NCBI GenBank assembly: GCA_030762895.1
Contig: CM061064.1
Location: 136,507,847-136,571,846, forward strand
Origin: Sophora flavescens
Lineage: Eukaryota > Streptophyta > Magnoliopsida > Fabales > Fabaceae
Length of the DNA stretch: 64,000 nucleotides
Direction: 5' to 3'
Below, piece by piece: positions 10,187 to 21,830 of the stretch. A program made the position numbers and the translations under genes. The first letter of the stretch is position 1. Every line of letters begins with the position of its first letter. The notes beneath the pieces were generated by a model, which did no database searches, was not told where the DNA came from, and saw only the letters and a program-made list of their open reading frames with translations.

Positions 10187-10960
10187 TTGGAACTCAAACC
10201 ACTTCCTGAGAACTTAAAGTATGCCTACTTGGGGAGGGATGCAACACTTCCAGTCATCATTTCCTCCAGCCTCAACTCTGATCAGGAAGACAAGCTTTTA
10301 GAAGTTCTGAGGAAGAACAAGAAGGCCATTGGGTGGACATTGGCCGATATTCCAGGAATTAGCCCCTCCAGATGCATGCACAGAATTTTACTGGAGGATG
10401 GGGCTAAGCCAGTCAGACAGGCCCAAAGGCGACTTAACCCACTGATTCTAGATGTGGTAAAGAAAGAGGTGACCAAGCTTCTACAGGCAGGTATTATCTA
10501 TCCCATCTCTGATAGTTCTTGGGTAAGTCCGGTTCAAGTTGTACCAAAGAAATCTGGTTTAACAGTAGTTAGGAATGAAAATAATGAACTTGTGCCTACC
10601 AGAGTCCAGAATAGCTGGAGAGTTTGTATAGACTATAGGAAGCTAAACCAGGCCACCCGAAAGGATCATTTTCCTTTGCCGTTCATAGATCAGATGCTAG
10701 ATCGGCTGGCTGGTCAGTCCCATTATTGTTTTCTAGATGGCTTTTCCGGGTATTTCCAGATTCATATTGCCCCTGAGGATCAGGAAAAGACCACCTTCAC
10801 GTGCCCCTTCGGTACGTTTGCTTATAGGAGGATGCCATTTGGCCTCTGTAATGCTCCTGGCACCTTTCAAAGATGCATGCTTAGTATTTTCTCTGATTTT
10901 ATTGAAAACTGCATAGAGGTGTTTATGGATGATTTTACTTGTGTATGGCTCCTCTTTTGA
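10187..10960 (+). pseudogene. A reverse transcriptase (Athila type), frame broken after FMDD
   Basis: RT motifs run in order: QRRLNPLILDVVKKEV, GIIYPISDSSWVSPVQVVPKK, WRVCIDYRKLN, FLDGFSGYFQI (first Asp), MPFGLCNAPGTFQRCM, and FMDDF at 10922-10936 with both catalytic Asp. The frame shifts after FMDDFT and ends at 10960. 10961-11013 still encodes the next RT residues in other frames. The catalytic residues are present but the polyprotein is interrupted. Confidence 0.92.
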
Positions 10961-11013
10961 TGCTTGTTTGCATAGTCTAGATCTAGTTCTTCGAGAGATG
11001 CATTGATACTGAT

Positions 11014-12258
11014 TTGATTCTCAATTATGAGAAATGTCATTTCATGGTAGAACAGGGGATAGTATTGGGTCATGTAATTTCCAAAGAGGGTATTTACGTG
11101 GATCCTGCAAAAATAAATGTAATTGCTTCATTGCCTTACCCATCTTGCGTACGCGAGATACGTTCCTTTCTTGGACATGCAGGTTTCTACAGGCGCTTTA
11201 TAAAGGACTTCAGCAAGATAGCACTGCCGTTGTCAAATCTGCTGAAAAATGATGCCCTGTTCCAGTTTGATGAAAAGTGCAAAGAGTCATTTGACCATCT
11301 GAAGAAGGCGTTGACTTCTACCCCTGTCATCCAGCCCCCAGACTGGACACGACCTTTTGAACTGATGTGTGATGCCTCAAATTTTGCTGTGGGGGCAGTT
11401 CTGGCACAAAGGATGGGCAAGGTTGCCCATGTAATTCACTATGCTTCTAGGACCCTAGATGCCGCACAGGCAAATTACACAACCACTGAGAAAGAGCTGC
11501 TAGCTATTGTATTTGCACTTGACAAGTTTAGGTCTTATTTGCTAGGTTCTAGGGTAACTGTTTTTACTGACCATGCAGCTTTGAAATATCTGCTGAAGAA
11601 GCCAGAAGCTAAGCCGAGACTGATCAGGTGGATGCTTTTGCTACAGGAATTCAATGTGGAGATAAAGGATAAAAGTGGAGCTGAAAATCTGGTAGCAGAT
11701 CATTTGAGTAGGATAGCAAGGGATGAGGATACATTTCCCATCCAAGATGATTTCCCTGATGAGAGATTGTTACATATGTATGGGGTAACCCCCTGGTTTG
11801 CTGACATTGTAAATTTTCTAGCTGCTGGTGTTGTTCCTGCAGGTACAAGTAGACAAAAGTTCCACAAGCTGAAGAGCGATGCAAAGTATTATGTGTGGGA
11901 TGACCCTTATCTGTGGAAGTTTTGCAGTGACCAGGTCATTCGGAGGTGTGTACCCGATCATGAGACGGAGTCCATCCTGCATTTCTCACATGCCTCTCCA
12001 GTTGGAGGACACTTTGGACCTCAAAGGACAGCAAGAAAAGTCCTGGACTCCGGGTTCTACTGGCCCACACTTTTTAGGGATTCATATGAGGTATATAAGA
12101 GTTGTAAAGAATGTCAAATAACGAGCAGGCAATCACTCGTAGGAGTGAGATGCCCCAACAGCCCATGCTCTTTTGTGAAGTTTTTGATGTGTGGGGGATG
12201 GACTTCATGGGTCCCTTCCCTCCTTCTTTTGGTTTTGTATATATTTTGTTGGCTGTAG
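11014..12258 (+). pseudogene. A RT thumb, RNase H and integrase zinc domain
   Basis: 414 open codons. They begin in the RT connection (LNYEKCHFMVEQGIVLGHVIS, FLGHAGFYRRFIKDF). RNase H follows with CDASNFAVGAVL (Asp), TTEKELLAIVFALDKFR (Glu), FTDHAALKYLL (Asp) and ADHLSRI. The integrase H2C2 zinc finger is seen as HFSHASPVGGHFG with KSCKECQ. The last 40 codons are out of frame, because a frameshift near 12110 moves integrase to another frame. Confidence 0.92.
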
Positions 12259-12883
12259 ATTATGTTTCAAAGTGGGTGGAAGCAATCCCCACTAGGACTA
12301 ACGATGCTCAGATTGTTTCAAAATTTGTTAGGTCCAACATTTTTTGCAGGTTTGGTATACCCAAGGCCATCATCAGTGACCAGGGCACGCATTTTTGCAA
12401 CAGAACCATGGAGGCCCTACTCAGAAAAATGGGGTTGTACATAGAGTGTCCACTGCTTACCACCCCCAAACCAATGGTCAAGCTGAAATATCCAACAGAG
12501 AGATCAAGCAAATTCTGGAGAAGATGGTGCAGCCTAATAGAAAGGAATGGAGCCGCCGTCTGGAAGACGCACTGTGGGCACAAAGGACTGCTTTCAAGAC
12601 CCCTATAGGGATGTCCCCATTTCGGCTAGTTTTTGGTAAGGCATGTCACCTCCCGGTGGAGGTTGAGCATAGAGCATACTGGGCAGTAAAGTGTTGTAAT
12701 ATGGATATGAATAAATCTGGGGTTGAAAGAAAGCTGCAGTTGCAGCAACTTGAGGAGCTTAGGCTTGAAGCCTATGAAAGCTCCAAGATTTATAAAGAAA
12801 AGACAAAACAATTTCATGATAGAATGATTGTTAGGAAAGAATTTTTTGTGGGCCAGCTAGTATTATTGTTTAACTCCCTTTGA
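12111..12883 (+). pseudogene. A integrase catalytic core
   Basis: Two overlapping frames encode one core. The first (to about 12440) has WGMDFMGPFP (first Asp) and AIISDQGTHFCN (second Asp). After a frameshift near 12430 the other frame continues with HRVSTAYHPQTNGQAEISN (catalytic Glu) and WSRRLEDALWAQRTA. TPIGMSPFRLVFGKACHLPVEVEH is typical for gypsy integrases. The frame ends at 12883. All DDE residues survive, but the frameshift breaks the protein. Confidence 0.92.
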
Positions 12884-13101
12884 GCGATGGTGGGAAACTT
12901 AGGTCCAAATGGGATGGCCCCTTTGTCATTACTAATGTGTTTCCTTATGGTGCAGTAGAGATTACACGTGCAGGTACACACAAGCCTTTCAAGGTTAATG
13001 GGCAGAGGTTGAAGCCATTCCATGGTGTGGATGCTGTTGTTCCTATGGATGCCAATGTTGAGGAGCTATCTTTGGATGCTCCAACCTACACTATTGCTTG
13101 A
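12880..13101 (+). pseudogene. A integrase C-terminal end
   Basis: LRSKWDGPFVITNVFPYGAVEI and FKVNGQRLKPF are the conserved Athila integrase tail. It is separated by a frameshift from the core. The stop at 13099-13101 closes pol. Confidence 0.85.
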
Positions 13102-14599
13102 TCAGGGAGTTTCTTTTCCTTTCCCTCACTCTGATTGTAAAGTCTGTTGTTGTTCATTGGGGACAATGCATGTTTTAAGTGTGGGGGAGGGAACTAGTTG
13201 TAGTTTTTCATTTCTTTGAATAAAGTTTTCTTTTCTTTGAATAAAGCTCCTGAATAATTTGAGAAGCTCAGGAGCATTTGTGTGTTAAGTTTTTAGTTGG
13301 CAAGTTTGCTAGATTTTGATTGATGTTGCACAGATTGCTTGCATGATTGATATGTAATGATTTCCCCTAGGCTGAAAAATTTGAAAAATTTTGTGATTCC
13401 CATGTGAAATTGAAAACTGAACTTTGGGATTTTGTTATGATAGCATGATGAATGATAAGTTTGGGGTGATAGGAAGCACACACTAGGGATAGTATCTCTT
13501 TCAAACAATTTGCATGAATGTCCAGGTGAGGTTTTGAGCCTCCAACATGTTTTAAAATGTGTGAAAATCACTTTCAAGTTGCACTTCCCTGGATTTGATT
13601 GAATCTCTTTTTGGTTTGCATGATTATATGTGTGTAGCAAATGATTTAGGCAGTTTCTTTGTAAATAGCTACTTGGCCTGAATAAACTAATTCCTATTGC
13701 ATGTTCCCTAGTTAGCCCTTTTGAGCCTATTAGCCTATTAGTTCTTGATAACCTAATGTTTTAAGCCCAAAAATCTGGAAAACCATGTTAACCCGATCTT
13801 AGGATTAGGAGAGCATGTAATCTTAGAATGGGTGCAAGAAACTAAGTTTGGGGTGGCTGCAAGGTGTAATATGTTGTTGGGATGTAAAAAAAAAAAAAGA
13901 AAAAAAAGAGTTGGAGCCAAAAAAAGCTTGTGAAAGAAAAAAAAAGGTGTGCAAATGTTGAAAAAAAAAATAATACAAAAATGCCAAAAAGAAATAAAAA
14001 GAGCTGTAGCCACCCAGAAGTGTAAAGAAAAAAATAAAGAAAGGAGCTTGAGTGAATTTCTAGGTGTAAATATAGTTCATGCTCTCTTAGTTCCTAGGGT
14101 CTTCAGCTTAGTTCCTTTTGTATATCCTACCCTTAGCCAGGCCCCATTACAACCCAATAAAGACCTTTTGATGTTGCTTGCATGTTTTCTGTGGGAGCCA
14201 TTTTGAGGTGAAAATCAAACTTTTGGGAAGTGTACTTGAAAAGTGAAACTGAGTGCAAATTGTTAGCCTGACATAAACTGAGTGACTGAGTGAACAAATA
14301 ATGCCCTTGTGAGGAAGGCAGTTGTTTGGATTTGGTGATCTCCCTCTTGTGTGTGACTTAGATCCCCTGCTTAGATTTCTGATTGTTTTCATGATGAAAC
14401 TCTCAAATGTTTAGAATAAATAAATTTGGGGATTGCTCTGTTTGAAAAGGGGGAAACAATGAAGAAAAACTGTTTTTGATGTATTGCTTGAATGTGTGCA
14501 ATGTTGATTGAATCTTTTGAGCTTGCCAGGTCTTGAGTCTTTTTGATTTTTGAGTCTTAGTTTGCTTGGGGACAAGCAAAGTTTAAGTTTGGGGTATTT
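13102..14599 (+). other. A 3' non-coding region with repeated PPT-like motif and A-rich block
   Basis: About 1.5 kb without a supported gene. An A-rich stretch lies at 13886-14040. AAGTTTGGGGT-like motifs occur at 13457, 13844, 14422 (AAATTTGGGGA) and 14585; the last abuts the 3' LTR and is the likely polypurine tract. The region is matched, in reverse, by 39184-40586 of element D. Confidence 0.75.
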
Positions 14600-15925
14600 T
14601 GATAAGCCTCTGGCTCATCTAGTTTTATAGCTAGTATGACCAGGGTTTTGTGCAAATTATATCGTATTTTCACCCAAATTAGATTAGATTGTCCTCAAGC
14701 AAGGTTTTGAGTCTCTAGAGTAGTTTTAAGTTAATTTAGCTAGTTTTAAGTCAAAATAATACACTTATGCTTATTTCCTTGTTTTCGAGTTAAGTAGAAG
14801 TTGAGAAAATAAAGAACGGGGATTCGCCCCGAAAGAACACGCTCGCCACGCGACCCCGAAGCCTGACTGTTCCAAGAAATTGCTAAGTCTCTGGGTCGCC
14901 TCGCGAAGAAGGTCTCGCCCCGCGAGTCTTCCAAACCTGAAAAAGTCAGAGACGATCACGGCTTGCCCGTGTTGAAGGTCATGGCCGTGGCAGTTTTGAA
15001 GCTGAAGAGTCTCGCCTCGCGAGCATCCCTTCGCCTCGCGAATCTGAAAGTCAGAGAGCATCACGGTTAGGCCCTGATGGCCATCACGGGCGTAAGGAGG
15101 AAACTCTTCATATCCTCGCCTCGCGAGCAACACTTCGCCTCGCGAGAATGCCAAGGGTTGCTGACAGTTCATGAAATTCGCCTCGCGAATGTTTGCTCGC
15201 CTCGCGAGCCATCTGAATTCTGAATTTGTATAAAAGGCTGTTCTGAACATTTTGTAAAGACTTTTTGCTACTCCAACTTTCTGATATACATTTTTCTCTG
15301 CGATTTCGTTTTTGCCATGGAGCACTAAGTCCTAGGATTAGTCTACTGTTTGAGGATCCTATATACTTGAGGTTATGTAAATCCCTATTTTAATTGCTTT
15401 TCCCTTTTCAATACCATATTTCATATTTCTGTTTGTTATTTCAGGAGTGTGTAATATTGTATTGATTTGTTTCAGTGATGTAAATTTCCTAAACATAATC
15501 GCGTTTGTTAATTCGCGTGTGTTCATTCATGATCGTTTGATCATGAGCGCTTAATCCCGTTTGTTATTTCGGGAATAGGAATTTGCATCCATAGTAGCAA
15601 TTACGTTGTTAGTTATTCTTGAATCGAAAGGGGATTAGAATCTGCTTAGGGCTTGGGTTTACATTAACCAAGGATAGTTGGGAATTCTTGACAGTAGATT
15701 AATCGTTGTTTGATAATTGATAATCCCTTTTCAACTGCCTTGTTTTTGATTGCTCTGTTTTGTTTGTTTCTTAATTGCATTCCAATCCAAACCCCCCCCA
15801 AAACTGATTTTTTTTGTGAAAGATAATATTCTCAGAGTCCTTGAGAGACGACATCCGAGTTGTCGCACTATACTACACTTTTAAACCCACTCGTCCTTTT
15901 TGGCGCGTGCGCGACAGCGCGACCA
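14600..15925 (+). repeat. A 3' LTR
   Basis: 1,326 bases, almost identical to 6235-7570. The CpG hairpin array (14822-15209), TATAAAA (15229-15235) and four hairpins (15429-15574) are kept. It is followed by the CTGCC target-site copy at 15926-15930. Confidence 0.95.
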
Positions 15926-15930
15926 CTGCC
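15926..15930. repeat. Target-site duplication CTGCC of element A
   Basis: It matches 6230-6234 directly before the 5' LTR. Both copies are flush with the LTR ends. Confidence 0.9.
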
Positions 15931-17855
15931 CCCTCTGCCATTCCAACTAGAAGAAGGCAACCACAGAGGAAAGCCAAAGTTGTCTTTGAAACTGAGGTAA
16001 ATTTACCTGCTAATGATCCTGTCAAATTAGCAGTAGATGCCCTAGTTTCTAGCTTTGAGCTTAGAGTAGATGACTTTGGACCCTTTAGGAATGTTGATAT
16101 GACTGATGTGTACATTCACACACTCCTCTCACCACAAACAAACCTTCCAGACCAACCAAAAATAACCCTACCTCCTAAACCAACTTTCCAACCCATTATC
16201 CCTGCTGATGACCCTTGGTTCAACCGTCCAGATGATGGAGTTTGCCCTGGTGCCCCCTTTCCAAAAATCAAGAAAATCAACTTTCCCTATACTGATCCTT
16301 CAGTATTACATGAGGGAAAATCTGAGAATTGGGCAAAAGTCAAGAGGGAGTGGAAGATTCTTTTCCACACCCACCAAACTAAACCTAAACCTACTCTAAC
16401 CAGATGGTATCCTTTTCCAGAATATGAGTATGAACCTGCAAATATCTACTCATATTGGGTTAACCCTGAACCACACATACCTTCTGGACCATTTCCATCT
16501 AAACTATTCAATTCATTTGGACATATTCTCACACATTTACCACAAAAGAGATTCCCCCTAGAATGATTTACCCCAACCTCATTAAACTCCCACCCTTCAA
16601 ACCATTCACTGAAGGAGTTCAGAGGCACATCATTTCAGACTAGCACACTGACCCTGCCAAGAAGGGTCTATCCGATGTCACATGCAAAAGATCCATATCA
16701 TTCAGGCATGTCCCCTTCATCATGGACAGAAACACAGGCTGGGAAACATTTAAGCCTCCCAGTGTCTATGGCAGAGCTGCTGATTTTGTTGATTAGTTAA
16801 TATACAACATGCTGAAATGGGAGTTTGAGCATTTCAGGGTTGTGAGGGCTGCAAACTTTGCCCCTCCAACCTGTCTAAGGCATAACAAGAATACCAATAT
16901 TGGGATCAAACCATGCAGAATTGCACCAATACTGCCAATGCTTGACCTCAACAAAGACAAAGACAAGAAGAGAAGAATTTTCAAAGGCAAGATGCCAACA
17001 AATGAGTCAATAATGTTGGATCTCAATTCAGAACCCTTTGACTATACCCTTCTAGAACATTGGCAATCTATTTCCATTGAAGAAATCTCTGAAAAAGAAC
17101 ATGCAAGTGATTTCTGGAAATCACATGTTATTCATTGCTCAAGAAAAGCCTCCTCCTCTGGACTGTCTCAGGGAAAAAAGGAATTCATTCCAACTGTCAA
17201 AGGAAGGTGTGGTATTTCAGACTGCAAGTTCATCATCATCAATGATATTTTTGGACTACCTGTCACCAGTCTTCACCTGGAAAATGAAGATGAAATTAAA
17301 TGGTTTGAGGACCCAATACTAGAACCTGCTACCTCACCACCACATAAACCTCCATCAGAGCACACAGAAGAGGAAATCACTATTGAGGAACCTGTTGTAG
17401 AGCATGAAGCAGTTAATTTGATAAATGAGCATGAGGAAGTTGCTGAGTCTACCCTCAGACCAAGCACTTCAGATAAGCACTCATCTCAACCTCGGGCTCT
17501 CACAATAATTCACCCATAGGATCAACCTCAACAATCAAGAGCATTGGACACCCTTCCTAGTCATGCACATGCTCAAGATAGTGGTGAAAGCTCTAGACCA
17601 TCACTCTCTCTACCTCCAAAGTATGAAGAGATGATTAGTAATATCATTGAGGAAAGAGTAAAAGCATAAGTGAAGGAGCAAGTCCGAGAACAAGTTGCTG
17701 AAGCCCTGGTCCCCACAAATCAGATGATGAATCAAATGATGAGCATCATGCTCGATTTTTAACAAAGCCAGAATTTGCCTACACGGATTCCTGTTCATCC
17801 ACCAAACCCAAACCAAAACCAAAACCCTCCTCCTCCACCTCCACCCTCATCTTAA
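15931..17855 (+). pseudogene. S1 extra 3' ORF, second part
   Basis: The frame continues exactly from 6234 when element A and one CTGCC copy are left out. The first stretch (to 16566) is basic, then Pro-rich and aromatic (DDPWFNRPDDGVCPGAPF, WYPFPEYEYEP). A frameshift near 16564 and stops at 16641, 16794, 17517, 17667 and about 17760 follow. The C-terminus has a coiled-coil-like Glu/Val stretch near 17620-17720 and ends in a run of prolines; the last stop is 17853-17855. Together with 5164-6234 this makes an ORF of roughly 1,000 codons. Function is unknown; no membrane segment is visible. Confidence 0.75.
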
Positions 17856-18182
17856 CTTATTATTTTCTTTTTACTGACAATGATGTTCCACTCCTTTTGC
17901 CTTTTTGTCTGATGACAAAAAAGGGGGAGAAAGGAAGATAATTAAATTAATAAGAAAAGTCAATTTTTGAAAAGCATATGTCTATCTGCACATGCATGAC
18001 TCTGCTTATGCTTTAAATATTCTATGTATGCTTATTTGATTGTTCTGATATTGTAGTTTATTTATTACTCTCTACATGTTTTAAATGACTGAATGCTTTG
18101 TCTTAGGGGGAGCTTTGTAAGCTCTTTTAGACTTTGCTACTCAAATATAATTAGTTTTTGTCATCATCAAAAAAGGGGAGAT
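17856..18182 (+). other. S1 3' non-coding region with repeated polypurine tracts
   Basis: AAAAAAGGGGGAGAAAGG-like tract near 17918, TTAGGGGGAGC near 18104 and AAAAAAGGGGAGAT ending at 18182 against the LTR. Repeated polypurine tracts before the 3' LTR are a known Sirevirus trait; the last one is the likely plus-strand primer. Confidence 0.8.
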
Positions 18183-19625
18183 TGTTGGAACCAAAGTGAT
18201 TTTGATTTAAATAATCTCCAAGTTTTGATGTTAACAAAATGATTAAATTTACTTGGCAAAGTGTTAGTTGGTATCTAACAAGTTTATTCAGTTTCTGCAG
18301 GATCACTTGACTTTATAAAAGTCAAATTTTATATAAAGTTCAGCTTGAAATGAGTAAGTGAATTCGCGTCCAATTGTGTAGACGAACTGTTCAAAAATGT
18401 ATAGTAATTTTTACTCTTTATTTTGATTAAGTAAACAAGAAGTTGAGTAGACGAGCCATAAAATTGTCTAAGTAGACATGTCTAGTTTGCCACATCAGCA
18501 GACGGGAATAATCAGTAGAATTGAATCAACTAAAATAATCAAATAGACGAGCTCTAAGTGCCACGTCACCAGACGAAGATTATGATAACTCACTGAGGTA
18601 TAGCAAGTCCAAAGACTTGATAGATGAAAGGATATGCCAAGTCAGCAGACGAGCAAAATAAAATAGTGAACAGACTTAGCCTCACAAATAACTGAGTAGA
18701 CAGAGTTTTTGAGTAGACAAGCTCCATCTTTTAAGTGAATGAATGCAATCCGAATATCTTGAATTTATTTCAAATGATTGAATTTATTTCAATAGAATAT
18801 TTGTTCTTCATATTTGTTTCATCTGCTTTAATGTTTTACCTTGATGTAAAAGAAACATAGTACCATCAAAGAAATACAAAAGCAAAATCGTACCATGAGA
18901 AATTGCAAAACGATCTGTACGATGACAACTTTTGGCTGGAAAAAGATGGATTGTACACAAAGGAGAAACAACAATTTTCAAGCTACAATACTCAGAGCAG
19001 TGAGCCTCCATTTCGTGCTACCTTGATAACCAAGAGTACATTTCATCATTATCAAGATCAAACCTTCTGCCAATACAATATTTACTGGAACAAGCTCTTA
19101 TTCTTTCATTCTTTCAAAAGCAAAAGTCTATAATCTCTTAGTTTGAATATTGTGAAAATATTCCTCTGATCTTAAACTTTCATATCCTCACACATAGTGA
19201 GTTAAGAAGATCATAAGTTAAATCTCTTTGTTAGATTTAGATCATGGAGAAGCTTGGTAAGAAAAGAATACCGGTAAGCCTGGAGAGGTGTTGAATACTT
19301 GGTTGTAATCTATTTGGAGAAACAATGGATAAAACCTTCAAGTCGAAGGGACTGGACGTAGCTCTTGGTTGGAAGTGAGTGAACCAGGATAAAATCCTTT
19401 GTGTGAATCTTCTATCTCTAAACTCTTTCAGTTTTATTTGTTTTTACTGATTGTGGGGGTTTTGATATTGCTTTTGTTAAAGCTTTTACAAAGATCCATT
19501 TTTGTGTGCTTGCTTCTGATTTAATCTTCTTGTATGAGAAAATAGTTTTAAAGGTTGTTTTTCGAAAATTATTAACAAACACAATTCAACCTCCCCCCCT
19601 CTTGTGTTTGCCTGTGTCAACTTCA
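18183..19625 (+). repeat. S1 3' LTR
   Basis: 1,443 bases, TGTTGGAACC...CTTCA. It has repeated GCCACGTCA-CAGACGAG-like motifs (about 18490-18660) and a hairpin CAAGTC-CAAA-GACTTG at 18604-18619. A related LTR begins at 63115. Confidence 0.92.
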
Positions 19626-20347
19626 GGTGTGACCAATGCTCCCGCGGTCTTCATGGATTACATGAACAAGACCTTTGGCCCATACTTGGATAAGTTTGTG
19701 GTGGTGTTTATAGATGATATCTTTGTGTACTCCAAGAGAAGGGAGGAACACGAGGAACACCTGAGGGTTGTCTTGCAGACCCTTAAGGAAAAGCAGTTGT
19801 ATGCTAAGTTGTCCAGGTGTGAGTTTTGGTTAGAAGAAGTGAGCTTCTTAGGACATGTCATCTCTAAAGGTGGAATAGCAGTGGACCCAACTAAGGTAGA
19901 GACGGTGCTCCAGTGGATAGGGTCAAAGTCTGTAACCGAGATTAGGAGCTTCTTGGGGTTAGTCGGGGTACTATAGGCGGTTTATAGAAGGTTTCTCTAA
20001 GTTAGCATTACCCTTAACCCGTCTCACCAAAAAGGGATAGTTTTTTGTGTGGGACTCAGTGCGAAGAGAGTTTCCAAACCCTTAAGAATAGGTTGACATC
20101 AGCACCAGTGTTAGTTTTGCCAGATCCTAGTGAACCTTTCATAGTTTATTGTGATGCTTCCAAGCAAGGGTTAGGTGGAGTGTTGATGCAGAATGACATG
20201 GTAGTTGATTATGCATCAAGGCAGTTGAAACCCCATGAGAAGAACTACCCTACCCATGACCTAGAGTTAGGGGCTGTGGTATTTGCATTAAAGATCTAGA
20301 GGCATTACCTGTATGGATCAAGGTTTGAGGTTTTTAGTGATCACAAG
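19626..20347 (+). pseudogene. T reverse transcriptase and RNase H, part 1
   Basis: It begins in mid-RT at GVTNAPAVFMDYMN, where S1 is inserted. FIDDIFVYSK holds the catalytic Asp pair (FIDD form). CEFWLEEVSFLGHVIS and EIRSFLGLVG follow, then a frameshift near 19970 and a stop near 20038. RNase H continues with YCDASKQGLGGVLM and HDLELGAVVFALKI, and ends at FSDHK, where element C is inserted. The last five bases ACAAG are the target site of C. Confidence 0.92.
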
Positions 20348-21469
20348 TGATGACAACCAAATGGTGAGGTTGCCTTGTTGATGATCTTTTGGTTGAATTT
20401 TATCAAGTGATTTTCATAAAACTAGTTTGTAACCAAAATAAAGAGAAGAAAAGAAGAAAATGGATGAGAATAGAGATGATGATGGCGCCACAAAATGGAA
20501 GTTTGATAAGCCTAGGAAGTTGGCCACAAGAATCTTGGATTCTTGATAAGAACAATTTGGCTCAACTAAGAACCCAAGAGACAATTCTCTCACAAAATGG
20601 AATTTGATCCAAAATGAACATCCAAGTTATTTTATTCATGTTTAGGCGTCATCTACATATAGGAAAGGGCTGGATACATTTGGCTCACACTTAGTCTTCC
20701 AAATGATTCCAAAACCCCCACTTAACTCACCTAATCATGACACTAAACACACACTAATTCCCACTTAATTCAGCCACCAACTTAACACCCACATAATTGG
20801 CCTAATAAAGACAAAATAAACTCACAAAAACTATTTAACTCAGCCACCATGAGTATAGGTTACGCCCCTCCCCTTTAAGTGACAATAAAACTCACAAACT
20901 ATACTTAAATCACAAAATAACTCAGCCACCATATTAAGTTCATGCACCCCCCCCCCCCCCCCTCCCCTCCATGACTCTCTATCTCACTCATTATGTGGAG
21001 GTTACACTTGCTTCTGAAATTAAAAGTGTAACCCCCCATAATTTACACACTTTATTCATACACTAACGAGGAGTTTCTTATAGCATGCAAGCTAAATATT
21101 CCCTCCCACAAGACTCTAAGAACTCGTGTACATCAAGAAAAGAAGTGGGCTTGACCCAAAAACATCACTTAGTAATTGGACTCAAACACACAACCCATTA
21201 CACTTATTTAAATTAAAAGAAAACAATGAATTGGACTTGTCTTCAAAGTGCATGCCCATCATCATCAAAATCATGGGTCTTCTAGTTGGATGAGATATGT
21301 CACCAACTTGGGCTCCATTCCACCCAATCTTGCATTTGGGCTTGCTTCCATTATAAGTGCCATTATTTGAATTAAGACTTGTTGGGCTTTCTTGGTTGTA
21401 ATTCTTGTCACGGGCCCATCAAATATGTGTGTTGTTTCTTGAACCATGCTTCTTATTGAGCTCATATCA
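20348..21469 (-). repeat. C 3' LTR (left copy)
   Basis: 1,122 bases, similar to 25566-26681 with scattered differences. It contains a poly-C run near 20948-20962. The purine tract AAAGAAGGAGGGGA (minus strand, 21470-21483) abuts it. Confidence 0.92.
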
Positions 21470-21830
21470 TCCCCTCCTTCTTTGAGTGAATTCGACCTCG
21501 AATTGAAATCTTCTTCAACAAATTTAGGTAATGGTTGTCCATCTAAAGTGAGCTTTTGGAAATCCATAAGTTCCCAAACCATAAGGTTCCTTTGGAATAA
21601 AATCTCCAACTTTCTGTAAAAAATTTACAACACCACTAGACAAAGAAAGATCATTAGAAGCATTAGAAATTAAGTAAAAATTGTTGCAATAAAAAAGAAT
21701 TGGGGCTGCCTTGAAATCAAAACCTCCTAATTCATTTTTGTTGCCAAACAACTCTCTTTTTTCTCACAAATTTTCACAATATTTTCCTTATTATTTTTCT
21801 CCTGATCACTCTTTTTTTTCAATTGATTTC
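21271..21830 (-). pseudogene. C 3' ORF that runs into the LTR
   Basis: On the minus strand 21609-21271 is open for 112 codons and crosses the internal/LTR boundary at 21469. The LTR-encoded part contains FDGPVTRITTKKAQQ, like the GPxTR-type tail at the C-terminus of many chromovirus Pol proteins. Upstream codons to 21830 are low-complexity or broken. The likely reading is the end of a former pol fused to gag-protease by deletion. Function of the tail is unknown. Confidence 0.5.

Larger units (their letters stand above)
6235..15925 (+). mobile_element. A: Athila-type Ty3/gypsy element, complete with both LTRs
   Basis: 9,691 bases with two closely similar LTRs (TG...CA), target-site duplication CTGCC (6230-6234 and 15926-15930), tRNA-Asp type primer-binding site, gag, protease, RT, RNase H and integrase in gypsy order. 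The DLGAS protease motif, FMDDF in RT and FPYGAVEI at the integrase C-terminus fit the Athila lineage. No envelope-like ORF follows integrase. The LTRs differ by few substitutions plus a poly-C length change, so insertion is recent, yet coding regions hold frameshifts. It sits in the extra ORF of S1. Confidence 0.93.
1..19625 (+). mobile_element. S1: Sirevirus-type Ty1/copia element, 5' LTR truncated by window edge
   Basis: Order seen: end of 5' LTR, tRNA-Met type primer-binding site, gag, protease, integrase, RT, RNase H, then a very long extra ORF, repeated polypurine tracts and a 3' LTR. Integrase before RT marks copia. The long extra ORF and several AAAGGGGGAG-like tracts before the 3' LTR are typical of the Sirevirus (Maximus/SIRE) lineage. 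A 9.7-kb gypsy element (A) is inserted at 6235-15925. S1 lies inside the RT of element T: the base after its 3' LTR starts the T reading frame. Stops and a deletion in RT make S1 inactive. Its left target-site copy lies outside the window; the right one would be GGTGT at 19626-19630. Confidence 0.9.

Noticed and set aside
14771..15325. 184-codon ORF on the minus strand of the A 3' LTR
   Set aside because: It runs through the CpG hairpin array, which lacks stop triplets; the equivalent 5' LTR does not keep the full frame and no domain is visible.
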